The notes below the pieces were generated by a model that ran no database searches, was not told where the DNA came from, and worked only from the letters and a program-made list of their open reading frames with translations. Of a DNA stretch of 8,325 bases, positions 1-5,984 are shown piece by piece (the first letter of the stretch is position 1; each line of letters begins with the position of its first letter). This DNA is from Bacteriovoracaceae bacterium (lineage in GTDB: Bacteria; Bdellovibrionota; Bacteriovoracia; Bacteriovoracales; Bacteriovoracaceae), in NCBI GenBank assembly GCA_947442115.1, contig CANEVK010000114.1, positions 1-8,325 of the forward strand. Direction: 5' to 3'. The position numbers and the translations under genes were made by a program.

Positions 1-1
1 G

Positions 2-958
2 GAGACTGTTTCAAAAATAGCCGTGAATCGGGGAGCTGCTTTTGCTCCGGTTTTGCTTGAAACCTCAGCCCCTCTAGATTCAGATCAAATCATCACCCTC
101 GGTAAAAAAATAGGTGAAATTGAATTTTCAGTCCCCATTGAAAATAAGTTTTTGAGTGGCTCAAAGATCTTGAGAGATTTTCGTGTTCAAAATTTAGAGA
201 TTAAAATTGAGCAAGAAGGCGCCCATCAATTTGCTATTGTTCGCTATTATCCTTTTTATTCAGGTTTAAATGAAGATAAGGCCCAGGAGAATTACTATCG
301 CGGTATTGATGCCTTTAAGGTTGATGATTTGGATTTGGCAGAGAAATACTTTAATGATGCCATAAAACTTGATCCAAAATATTCTGATGCCTATGAAAGT
401 TTAGGCGTCATGCTGGGGAGGCAAGAGCGTTTTACTGAGGCGATAGTCCTGATGGATGAGTTAAACAAAATTGATCCAACTTCAGTTCTTGCCCATACCA
501 ATAAGTCTCTTTACCTGATGAGACTAGGTAAAATTGAAGAAGCGGAACAGGAAAAATCCATGGCGACGATTAAATCTTTTCAACGATTTGGGGATGAAGC
601 CAAATTAAAAGAAAAGATACATGAAGAAAAATTACGTCAGGAAGCCGAATGGAAAAAACGTGAGGAAATGTTCAAGCAAGTTCTAGAAATTGATCTTGAA
701 GATACACTGGCGAACTACGGAATGGGATCGATTGAAGTGGAGAGAAAAAATTGGAAAGAGGCCCAAGGCTACCTGGAAAAAGTCATTCAAGTAGATTCGC
801 TTTATTCTGTCGCCTACCTAGCTTTAGGGAAAGCTTATCAAGGATTAGGCCTTAAAGATCAGGCCAGGCAAACTTGGCAAAAAGGTATTGAAATCGCTGC
901 TCGCAAGGGCGACTTAATGCCGGCCAACCAAATGCAGTTAGAACTTTCAAATCTTTAG
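2..958 (+). CDS. TPR-repeat protein, 5'-truncated by the window edge
   Basis: The reading frame is open from position 2 to a TAG at 956-958 with no stop before the window edge, so the true start almost certainly lies upstream. A GTG at 23 could be read as a start but has no Shine-Dalgarno sequence, and the frame continues through it. Counting from the first in-window codon, residues 1 to about 85 form a non-TPR, beta-rich-looking domain (pattern RDFRVQNLEIKIEQEG, then FAIVRYYPFY) that I do not recognise. Five TPR-like units follow at about 94-126, 127-160, 161-193, 234-267 and 268-301, with the usual G/A-Y...A...P spacing. A highly charged helical insert (about 190-222, rich in K, E and R) sits between the third and fourth. 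TPRs are protein-protein interaction scaffolds, and no catalytic motif is seen. No signal peptide can be judged because the N-terminus is missing. The gene ends 3 nt before the convergent gene on the minus strand. Function beyond scaffolding is unknown. Confidence 0.85.
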   Translation, partial: ETVSKIAVNRGAAFAPVLLETSAPLDSDQIITLGKKIGEIEFSVPIENKFLSGSKILRDFRVQNLEIKIEQEGAHQFAIVRYYPFYSGLNEDKAQENYYRGIDAFKVDDLDLAEKYFNDAIKLDPKYSDAYESLGVMLGRQERFTEAIVLMDELNKIDPTSVLAHTNKSLYLMRLGKIEEAEQEKSMATIKSFQRFGDEAKLKEKIHEEKLRQEAEWKKREEMFKQVLEIDLEDTLANYGMGSIEVERKNWKEAQGYLEKVIQVDSLYSVAYLALGKAYQGLGLKDQARQTWQKGIEIAARKGDLMPANQMQLELSNL

Positions 959-961
959 AAT

Positions 962-2200
962 TTATTTTTTTAGAAATTTTTTTGTGGCAGATTTTAGAGT
1001 TGTTTTGAGATTTCGATTATCTGCTCGATGAATTTTAAGTTGTTTCTCAAGTTGAGATATTTTTTTCGAATATTTTTTTAAATACTTTTGCTGTTCTTCA
1101 ATTAGCTCCCAACCTTGACTTGAAATAAGTTGTTTCTTGTATGCCCACTTTAAATCATTAAAGGTGAAATTCAGCATGTGAAACTCTTCAATCGCTCGCC
1201 AAGCCATTTTCTCTTTTTCAGATTCATTAAATGGATAGGAAGTTGTGTTTTGTTGGATTGAGAAGGCCAAATCAGCAAAAAGCTTGAAGGCCCAAAAAAA
1301 AGTAAAGTATGCATGATATATTCCCCTCAAGGGCCTTAAAGTTCTTCTCCAGGGACTATAATAGATACAGTCGATGGGCTCCTCAATGAGGTTATCGAGG
1401 TTGAGATAATAGTTTAAATGATGATGACCATTTTCGTGAATAAGATCATCCATCAGGTCAACAAAATCTCTATGGTAGAGATTTATCATAGAAGTGCCAG
1501 GCAACTCTTGATGAGAGTAACTCACAAACTCTTCTTGGTTGATGGGAATGATGACTTCTGTAAAAGCCGCAAATCTCTCCCATGAAGTGGGTGAGTGAGA
1601 TTTTATAATCTTAAGTGCAAGCTCAATTCTTGAAGAAAATGATTTCATTTCCTTCATGGAGTTGGTCATAAGTTTGAGCTCTTTGCCATCGAGATGGAGT
1701 GTTGCCGCTAGCATTGATGAGATCATGTTTTTCTTTTTTTGATCTCCTAGAGATGTCTGTATTCGATAACTTTTATTAGGATGTGCAGTTTTTAAAATAT
1801 GAAAATTTCCCAGCGAAACAAGATGCTCATCGAAACACTTCATGGTCTTTTTATTGGCCAGTGAGAGGGAGTTACCTTGATTGAGGGACTTCAAAAAAAT
1901 GTCAGCAAACTCACTTCGATTCCATCGCTCAAAAACCTCATCATCGATAGACGTGAAGTCTTCATTCACTGAAAGTCTTGATTGATGCTTTAAAAAATAA
2001 ATAAGGGTTTCAACTTGTTCAATAAAGTACCAGTGAAGGGGAGTGAATTCACTAAAGCCATCGGAGTGAGAATTTAACCATTCACACGTTTTAGTCGGAG
2101 CTTCATGATTAAGTTCTTTAATAAGTTTATTAAATCGAGATTTATAGCTACGTTTGAGGCGATTTTTTAATTGAATAAAAGATTTAGAAGAAAAATGCAT
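962..2200 (-). CDS. HEXXH-type putative peptide beta-hydroxylase (2-oxoglutarate dependent)
   Basis: This 412-aa protein has an HENGH motif (H255, E256, H259, then H260 and H261). About 20 residues later comes a block Y281-S-P-W-R-R-T-L-R-P-L-R-G-I-Y-H296-A-Y followed by an aromatic helix. HExxH followed by (Y)xPWR..RP..G..H is the signature of the 'HEXXH motif-containing putative peptide modification protein' family. Members have been reported as 2-oxoglutarate/Fe(II) enzymes that beta-hydroxylate residues in ribosomal peptides or proteins. Family placement is from memory of this signature; the reaction here is inferred. There is no signal peptide or TM segment, so it is probably cytoplasmic. 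The basic C-terminus (about 365-412) looks like a coiled coil with a lysine-rich tail. ATG 2198-2200 is the only plausible start: the next Met is far downstream, at residue 120. It lies 6 nt after the encoded CCA of tRNA-Asn and has no Shine-Dalgarno sequence. The gene probably shares the tRNA promoter. A zinc metallopeptidase is the alternative reading of HExxH, but the PWR/RP block argues against it. Confidence 0.8.
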   Translation of the reverse strand: MHFSSKSFIQLKNRLKRSYKSRFNKLIKELNHEAPTKTCEWLNSHSDGFSEFTPLHWYFIEQVETLIYFLKHQSRLSVNEDFTSIDDEVFERWNRSEFADIFLKSLNQGNSLSLANKKTMKCFDEHLVSLGNFHILKTAHPNKSYRIQTSLGDQKKKNMISSMLAATLHLDGKELKLMTNSMKEMKSFSSRIELALKIIKSHSPTSWERFAAFTEVIIPINQEEFVSYSHQELPGTSMINLYHRDFVDLMDDLIHENGHHHLNYYLNLDNLIEEPIDCIYYSPWRRTLRPLRGIYHAYFTFFWAFKLFADLAFSIQQNTTSYPFNESEKEKMAWRAIEEFHMLNFTFNDLKWAYKKQLISSQGWELIEEQQKYLKKYSKKISQLEKQLKIHRADNRNLKTTLKSATKKFLKK

Positions 2201-2206
2201 AAAAAG

Positions 2207-2283
2207 TGGCTGGGAAGGAGAGACTCGAACTCTCGACCAACAGATTAACAGTCTGCTGCGCTAACCAACTGCGCCACTTCCCA
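2207..2283 (-). tRNA. tRNA-Asn (anticodon GTT), CCA encoded
   Basis: Read on the minus strand, the sequence folds into a complete cloverleaf. The acceptor stem is TGGGAAG/CTTCCCA. The D-stem is GCGC/GCGC with loop AGTTGGTTA. The anticodon stem is GCAGA/TCTGT with loop CTGTTAA, placing anticodon GTT at 2249-2247. A five-base variable loop (TGGTC) follows, then T-stem GAGAG/CTCTC with loop TTCGAGT, discriminator G (2210) and a genome-encoded CCA (2209-2207). All stems pair, with only one G-T pair in the anticodon stem, so it looks functional. It decodes AAC and AAU codons. The downstream coding sequence starts 6 nt after the CCA, making a mixed tRNA-mRNA transcript likely. Confidence 0.97.
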
Positions 2284-2306
2284 ACTCATAGTCAAAAGGT
2301 TTGTCA

Positions 2307-2335
2307 TTTATAAACTCCTAAAAATTATTTGTCCA
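2307..2335 (-). promoter_or_regulatory. sigma70-type promoter for tRNA-Asn and the HEXXH gene
   Basis: On the minus strand, TGGACA (2335-2330, 5/6 to the -35 consensus) is followed after exactly 17 nt by TATAAA (2312-2307, 5/6 to the -10 consensus). Transcription would start near 2300, giving about 17 nt of leader before the tRNA 5' end at 2283, a normal arrangement for RNase P processing. No terminator hairpin separates the tRNA from the gene after it, so this promoter probably serves both. Confidence 0.65.
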
Positions 2336-2367
2336 GACATCTTTTTAAAGCTTTAGCTTGCAAATTA

Positions 2368-2415
2368 GTCGATAAAGGCACTCAAGTTTTTCTCTTTTCT
2401 GACCGATAAGGTCAG
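2368..2415 (+). promoter_or_regulatory. candidate sigma28 (FliA)-like promoter elements and hairpin upstream of the 165-aa gene
   Basis: TCAAGTTT at 2382-2389 followed after 12 nt by ACCGATAA at 2402-2409 resembles the enterobacterial FliA consensus (TAAAGTTT, 11 nt, GCCGATAA), with 7/8 matches in each box and a spacer one base long. A second GTCGATAA lies at 2368-2375, 34 bp upstream. The downstream box is also the centre of a perfect inverted repeat, CTGACC-gataa-GGTCAG (2399-2415), ending 2 nt before the Shine-Dalgarno sequence AAGGGGA (2418-2424). It could be promoter, operator or RNA hairpin. No convincing sigma70 promoter is visible for this gene. The sigma assignment is speculative because the consensus comes from a distant group. 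Confidence 0.3.
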
Positions 2416-2429
2416 TTAAGGGGACTTTC

Positions 2430-2927
2430 GTGTCTAAATCTTATGTTCTAAAAGCGTTAAAAATTCTAAGACTTGAGGAAATCCTTAAGCTTACGACAGC
2501 TATTCAGGCAAAATCGGGTCTTCTCAAGAAAGCGGCCGGGCAGGAGCTGATCTCTTGGGACGATGCTTCCAGTAGTGAAGAGGCCAATCAACAGCCCAAT
2601 ACAATTCAGAACTCTCAACAAAAATCTGCCGACATTCTCCCATTTATCAGGCCAGCTGAATCACCAACTCCTAAATCTGCTGAATCACCACAAACCACAC
2701 TAGAGTCTGACCATGATCAAAATTTAGCAGTCATTTCTAGTGATTTTATGCTATGGCAGCGAGAACTCAGTAAAGACGTAAATACACCACTGCAAAATAA
2801 ACAGGCCGTGAAGGGATATGCAAAATCGACTGAGATGTACGAAGTCAAAACCATCACACCTGAAGGAAAGGATAAAATTCGATTTGCCTCAACTCAGGGA
2901 GTTCTTGTTAATAAAAAACAGGCCTAG
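2430..2927 (+). CDS. hypothetical low-complexity protein, 165 aa
   Basis: I do not recognise this protein. It starts with GTG, supported by an AAGGGGA Shine-Dalgarno sequence (2418-2424) 5 nt upstream. The N-terminus (residues 1 to about 40) is a basic amphipathic helical stretch beginning MSKSYVLKALKILRLEEIL, with no typical signal peptide. Residues about 45-105 are rich in Ser, Gln, Pro, Asn and Glu, contain the near-repeat AESPTPKS / AESPQT, and are probably disordered. The C-terminal part (about 105-165) looks more ordered, with an FMLWQREL motif and a short beta-like end. This layout of two small end segments joined by a flexible linker would suit an adaptor or secreted/structural peptide, but no function can be assigned. 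The stop codon overlaps that of the convergent astA in one CTAG, and an intrinsic terminator follows inside astA. Confidence 0.75.
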   Translation: MSKSYVLKALKILRLEEILKLTTAIQAKSGLLKKAAGQELISWDDASSSEEANQQPNTIQNSQQKSADILPFIRPAESPTPKSAESPQTTLESDHDQNLAVISSDFMLWQRELSKDVNTPLQNKQAVKGYAKSTEMYEVKTITPEGKDKIRFASTQGVLVNKKQA

Positions 2928-3952
2928 GAAAAAGGAATTGCTGTAATTTCTTGAGGAGTATTCAGGCGAAGGGCCTGAATAATTTTAGGTTCAATCAGCA
3001 GGGTGCCATCTTCATTAATCATAACTTCAGTTTTAAAGGCCAGGAAGTCATAGTCTGGATGCTCAACTGTCACAAGACAATCTTGAGCTTTTTCAATTTT
3101 AAATTCAGTTGAATTGGAGAGTATGCCGTTTATTTTATTTTTTATAAGAGTCACGTCTTTAAGGGGGCATCTGAAATGAGGCCCACCATCAAACGGATCT
3201 ACTTCATAGGTATATTTAAAGCCAATACTTTCAAGCATTCTTTTCACGGGCTCAGTTTCTTTACCAACTTTCCCAATAGATTCTCTGGCCTCCATCGGAA
3301 GCAGAGTCTGATAGATATTTTCAGAGGGGAATAAACTTAAAATAAACTCTTTGTTGTTTCGACTCAAGACATCTGCTTCATGGTAATTCATGTTAAGAAA
3401 TCTTCTTCCCACCGCCTCCCAGAGAGGAGAATTCCCAAACTTATCCAGGGGAGGCATGAGCTCCGAGTGAATCATAGGTTTGAAGCGGCTTGGATTTTTT
3501 GCCATATAGAGAAATCTGACAAATGAAAGTTGCTTCCCTAGTTTATCTTGATGACCTCTGAAGTCTGGATCTAAAATAAGACCACCAATTTCTGTGGGCC
3601 CGTTTGTATCAAGACCAAGTTTAAGTGTTCCATGAACAAAGCCAGTATTAATTGTTTGAGAAAATTTTGATTCTTGACCAACAGTCAAAAAGAAATGGGG
3701 CTCATGATCAGTTCCATGTTGAGCATGGATCATCGATACACCTAAAACATCTCCGCTAGCATGATCTTCGAGAACAAAAATATAATAATTTTCCCAAAAT
3801 CTTTTGCTGGGATGGTGGAAACTCTTGATTGAGCTTTCAATTTTCATGCTGATGATATCTTCATCCGCAGGCAAATTGATAAAGGTCATAATCTGACTTA
3901 ACTTGAAGAGATCTTTTAAATCATTATGTTGAACTGATCTCAAAATAAACAT
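2924..3952 (-). CDS. astA: arginine N-succinyltransferase
   Basis: The product transfers succinate from succinyl-CoA to the alpha-amino group of L-arginine, giving N2-succinylarginine and CoA, the first step of the AST pathway of arginine catabolism (cytoplasmic). At 342 aa it is the family's usual length. It aligns by eye end to end with E. coli AstA: N-terminal FILRSVQHNDL, LPADE (28-32), YIFVLED (57-63) and G..LG.S.I. In the middle are LILDPDFR (125-132) and SPLWEAVGRRFLNMNYHEAD (175-194). Near the C-terminus come IY..LLP.EA..SIG.V (about 213-229) and VDPFDGGPHF (251-260). The fold is acyl-CoA transferase of the GNAT type. ATG at 3952 is preceded by GGAG with about 7 nt spacing, located in the last codons of the upstream gene, which overlaps by 13 nt. 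No other ast genes are in view, so whether it serves the full AST pathway here is open. Members of this family also act on ornithine (AruF/AruG). Confidence 0.92.
   Translation of the reverse strand: MFILRSVQHNDLKDLFKLSQIMTFINLPADEDIISMKIESSIKSFHHPSKRFWENYYIFVLEDHASGDVLGVSMIHAQHGTDHEPHFFLTVGQESKFSQTINTGFVHGTLKLGLDTNGPTEIGGLILDPDFRGHQDKLGKQLSFVRFLYMAKNPSRFKPMIHSELMPPLDKFGNSPLWEAVGRRFLNMNYHEADVLSRNNKEFILSLFPSENIYQTLLPMEARESIGKVGKETEPVKRMLESIGFKYTYEVDPFDGGPHFRCPLKDVTLIKNKINGILSNSTEFKIEKAQDCLVTVEHPDYDFLAFKTEVMINEDGTLLIEPKIIQALRLNTPQEITAIPFS
2960..2986 (+). terminator. intrinsic terminator for the 165-aa gene, inside the 3' end of astA
   Basis: A perfect 8-bp stem, ATTCAGGC (2960-2967) / GCCTGAAT (2973-2980), with a GAAGG loop is followed directly by AATTTT. 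It lies 33 nt beyond the stop of the plus-strand gene, the expected place. It is embedded in the coding sequence of the convergent astA (residues about 323-331), so one stretch serves as codons on one strand and probably as terminator on the other. The T-run is only four bases, so efficiency is uncertain. Confidence 0.55.
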
Positions 3953-4656
3953 GATTGTCTCCGAGACAAAACTTCTTCTAATTTTTTAAATCCACTCAAG
4001 GGAAAATCCCAGCCAGGAATAAAAAGAAAGCCATTTTCAGTGCGTTTCCCTAAAAATCCATCTTCCTCTAAAAAAGATGCTTTTAATGCTAGTGGGTAGT
4101 ACCCAGGTGAATCTTGTTCTAGCAATAAACCAAATTTTACAAAAAGTGTATGAAAGTGATCATGAAATCTTGGCCATTTTCCTGATTCAGACCATAACTC
4201 CGAACTTAACGCATAATCCAACCATAAGGGAAGAAGAACATCTTTAAGTTCCAGGTTATCTTTCTTAACGTGTTGAGAAATATTTTGATGGAGGTGAATA
4301 GAACCTAAATGTTCGAAATGAATGATCGCCTCTTGGGGTTTTTGCTGCAGAAACTTAAATATATCTTTCGGCCAGCCAGAAAAATGTTCAGAATTTGAGA
4401 AAAGTTTCAATTCCTGAGATTGATAATTAAAACAAGAGATTTTCCAATCCTTCCAAGTCTCTCTTAAAGTAAAACTCTCAGGTGAATTCAAGAAATCTTG
4501 CTCGGCCAGGATGAGGGCAGGATGAGACAGGGTGCAGGGTCTTCCCTCCCCAGAAACATTAAATGGAACTTGTTTTGTAGATAATTGAGAAAATAGTCTT
4601 TTTGAATACCAATCATCAGAGGCCAAGTTATCACTTCCTATGTTACGAGGTGTCAT
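3940..4656 (-). CDS. hypothetical protein, 238 aa, in operon with astA
   Basis: I do not recognise this protein. It is soluble-looking, with no signal peptide or TM segment. It is rich in aromatic residues (many W and F) and has a histidine cluster R-F-H-D-H-F-H at 163-169 that could bind metal but is not a known motif. A short Gly/Phe-rich segment near the C-terminus (about 199-223, DGFLGKRTENGFLFIPGWDF) looks like a beta hairpin. The ATG at 4656 has an AAGGA Shine-Dalgarno sequence about 10 nt upstream. Its last 13 nt overlap astA and contain or flank the astA ribosome-binding site, so the two are almost certainly cotranscribed and translationally coupled. A role tied to amino-acid metabolism or to AstA is a guess from context only. 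It resembles none of AstB, AstC, AstD or AstE. Confidence 0.8.
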   Translation of the reverse strand: MTPRNIGSDNLASDDWYSKRLFSQLSTKQVPFNVSGEGRPCTLSHPALILAEQDFLNSPESFTLRETWKDWKISCFNYQSQELKLFSNSEHFSGWPKDIFKFLQQKPQEAIIHFEHLGSIHLHQNISQHVKKDNLELKDVLLPLWLDYALSSELWSESGKWPRFHDHFHTLFVKFGLLLEQDSPGYYPLALKASFLEEDGFLGKRTENGFLFIPGWDFPLSGFKKLEEVLSRRQSCLF

Positions 4657-4716
4657 CTTGTTGTTATCCTTGATTTCTCTCGAGACGCTGAGAGATAATA
4701 AAATGTATCAGAGGAT
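4657..4716. promoter_or_regulatory. divergent promoter region with inverted repeat
   Basis: These 60 bp separate two divergent transcription units. Plus strand: TTGATT (4670-4675), 18 nt, GATAAT (4694-4699), giving a start near 4706 and a very short leader. Minus strand: TGGTCA (4723-4718, inside the start of the plus-strand gene), 17 nt, TATTAT (4700-4695). The two -10 boxes overlap. Between the plus-strand boxes lies TCTCTC (4676-4681) / GAGAGA (4690-4695), an inverted repeat around an 8-bp spacer, with an 8-bp palindrome TCTCGAGA (4678-4685) inside it. This could be an operator controlling both directions. Box matches are moderate, so the exact starts are tentative. Confidence 0.4.
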
Positions 4717-5370
4717 ATGACCATCGAAAATGCCCTAAAAACCTTTCAAGAGTACTACCAAGCAAAGAATTATACCGATGCTAGAGATCTACTTGAAAAA
4801 CATTCATCAGATATTGATCCCATCATTTGGCACTACAATATGGGAACAACTCTCGCTCAGCTTGGACTGTATGCTGAAGCTCGCTATCATTTTTTAAAAG
4901 CAGAGAGAAAAGGCTTAACCACAGAAAAGCTGATTCAAAGTAAATCATATGTTGAAAGTAAACTTGAAACAGAGAAGTGGGAAAAATCATTAGGTGTTAA
5001 AGACTATTTAATTTCAGGCACTCAAATGCTTGCAGAAGGGCCATTGGCCACATTCACACTCTTAATCATTGGCCTGTTTTTAATTTTTTTTAAGAGAATT
5101 AAAAATACGAAATCCGTTTATGTATGGATGACAACAATTGGTCTTATCATCATTCTTAATTATGCTATTCATCGAATGCCTTTCAAAATCATGATAACTT
5201 CGGCACCTCTATATGAAGGTCCATCCAAAATTTTCATTCCTCGCTCAGAAATTCCTGCAGGCGTTGTGGTTTTAACTTCTGGCCATGAAAATTGGGAAAA
5301 AATAATTTATCCTTCACGTTTTGAGGGATGGATCATAAAAACAGAGGCATTGAGAAATTTGGGAGATTAA
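4717..5370 (+). CDS. TPR / two-TM / SH3-like protein, BatE-like architecture
   Basis: This 217-aa protein has three parts. An N-terminal TPR-like region (about 3-65) includes the pair YNMGTTLAQLGLYAEARYHF. Two membrane helices follow at about 109-126 and 132-151. The C-terminal segment (about 158-212) resembles a bacterial SH3 domain: APLYEGPSKIF, IPAGVVVLTSGHENW, then RFEGWI. TPR plus membrane helices plus SH3 is the arrangement of BatE-type proteins of aerotolerance/bat loci. Here no batA, batB or batD is visible, so I use only the architecture label. With two TM helices and no signal peptide, the TPR and SH3 parts should be on the same side of the inner membrane. ATG 4717 is preceded by AGAGGA with an unusually short spacing (about 2 nt). 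No other in-frame Met is close. It is the first gene of the rightward run, and the next ATG follows its TAA directly. Confidence 0.7.
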   Translation: MTIENALKTFQEYYQAKNYTDARDLLEKHSSDIDPIIWHYNMGTTLAQLGLYAEARYHFLKAERKGLTTEKLIQSKSYVESKLETEKWEKSLGVKDYLISGTQMLAEGPLATFTLLIIGLFLIFFKRIKNTKSVYVWMTTIGLIIILNYAIHRMPFKIMITSAPLYEGPSKIFIPRSEIPAGVVVLTSGHENWEKIIYPSRFEGWIIKTEALRNLGD

Positions 5371-5982
5371 ATGAGTTACGAAAAAGAGATCATGGATAAA
5401 ATTCAAAACGGAGAAGTTGTTCCGGATCGGTTAGATTTGCCTGTCCTTAAATATTTGTGGGAAGCGAGCCCATTGTATTTTGGTAAAAAAGAAAATTATC
5501 ATGAGTTCTTTAAGAAAATTTCAGTACTCAGTTCTTTTAGTGATAATGAGATCAGAATTTTTACAAAATTTCTTCACCGCAGAGAATTCATTGCAAATGA
5601 AGTCATCTTTAAGCAGGGTGATTCAGGCTACGGATTTTATTTTATTTACGAGGGATCTGTAGATATTTTTGCCAACCATTTGAATGCGAATCCAGATGAT
5701 AAAGGTGAATTTATTATACGACTTGATCGACGTCAGTATTTTGGAGAAATGGGCCTCTTGGAAGATTTTAATCGTAGAAGTGCAACCGTAGTAGCTCATG
5801 AAAATACTGTTCTTTTAGGGATTTTTAAACCAGATCTAGAAAATATGCTTGAGATTTATCCAGTGATTGGAGCGAAGTTTTTAAGAGAGACGGCACTCAT
5901 TATGGCCAATCGGATGGGTCAATTGACTAAAGAAATTATGGCGCTGAAAAGAAAACTTAAAGAAGTTGAACAACGGATATAA
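5371..5982 (+). CDS. cyclic nucleotide-binding domain protein (no DNA-binding domain)
   Basis: This 203-aa cytoplasmic protein has one CRP/PKA-R-type cNMP-binding domain at about 47-165. Signs are FKQGDSGYGFYFIYEGSVDI and a phosphate-binding cassette F124-G-E126-M-G-L-L...R136-S-A-T139-V. The conserved Glu and Arg that hold ribose and cyclic phosphate are both present, so ligand binding (cAMP, cGMP or a related cNMP) is likely. There is no helix-turn-helix after it. The C-terminus (about 170-203) is helical, charged and coiled-coil-like, so the protein should work as a sensor or adaptor through a partner rather than as a transcription factor. An N-terminal extension of about 45 residues is unassigned. 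ATG 5371 follows the previous stop with no gap, and GGGAG (5361-5365) is its Shine-Dalgarno sequence. It sits between membrane and envelope genes, suggesting cNMP control of envelope work (inference). Confidence 0.88.
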   Translation: MSYEKEIMDKIQNGEVVPDRLDLPVLKYLWEASPLYFGKKENYHEFFKKISVLSSFSDNEIRIFTKFLHRREFIANEVIFKQGDSGYGFYFIYEGSVDIFANHLNANPDDKGEFIIRLDRRQYFGEMGLLEDFNRRSATVVAHENTVLLGIFKPDLENMLEIYPVIGAKFLRETALIMANRMGQLTKEIMALKRKLKEVEQRI

Positions 5983-5984
5983 AA

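Noticed and set aside
23..31. GTG at 23 as the start of the first TPR gene
   Set aside because: No Shine-Dalgarno sequence precedes it and the same frame is open back to the window edge, so it is more likely an internal valine codon.
955..1000. Bidirectional terminator between the convergent genes at 958/962
   Set aside because: There are T-rich runs but no stem of useful length on either strand.
2201..2206. CTTTTT after tRNA-Asn as a tRNA terminator
   Set aside because: There is no separate hairpin, the T-run is only five bases, and a long conserved ORF starts at the next base, so read-through is more likely than efficient termination.
4703..4720. Five-codon upstream ORF (ATG TAT CAG AGG ATA TGA) overlapping the 4717 start
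   Set aside because: It has no ribosome-binding site and its ATG would lie before the likely transcription start near 4706. Chance is the simpler explanation.
5480..5662. 60-codon open stretch inside the cNMP-binding gene, another frame
   Set aside because: It overlaps a clear domain-coding frame and its product resembles nothing and has no ribosome-binding support.
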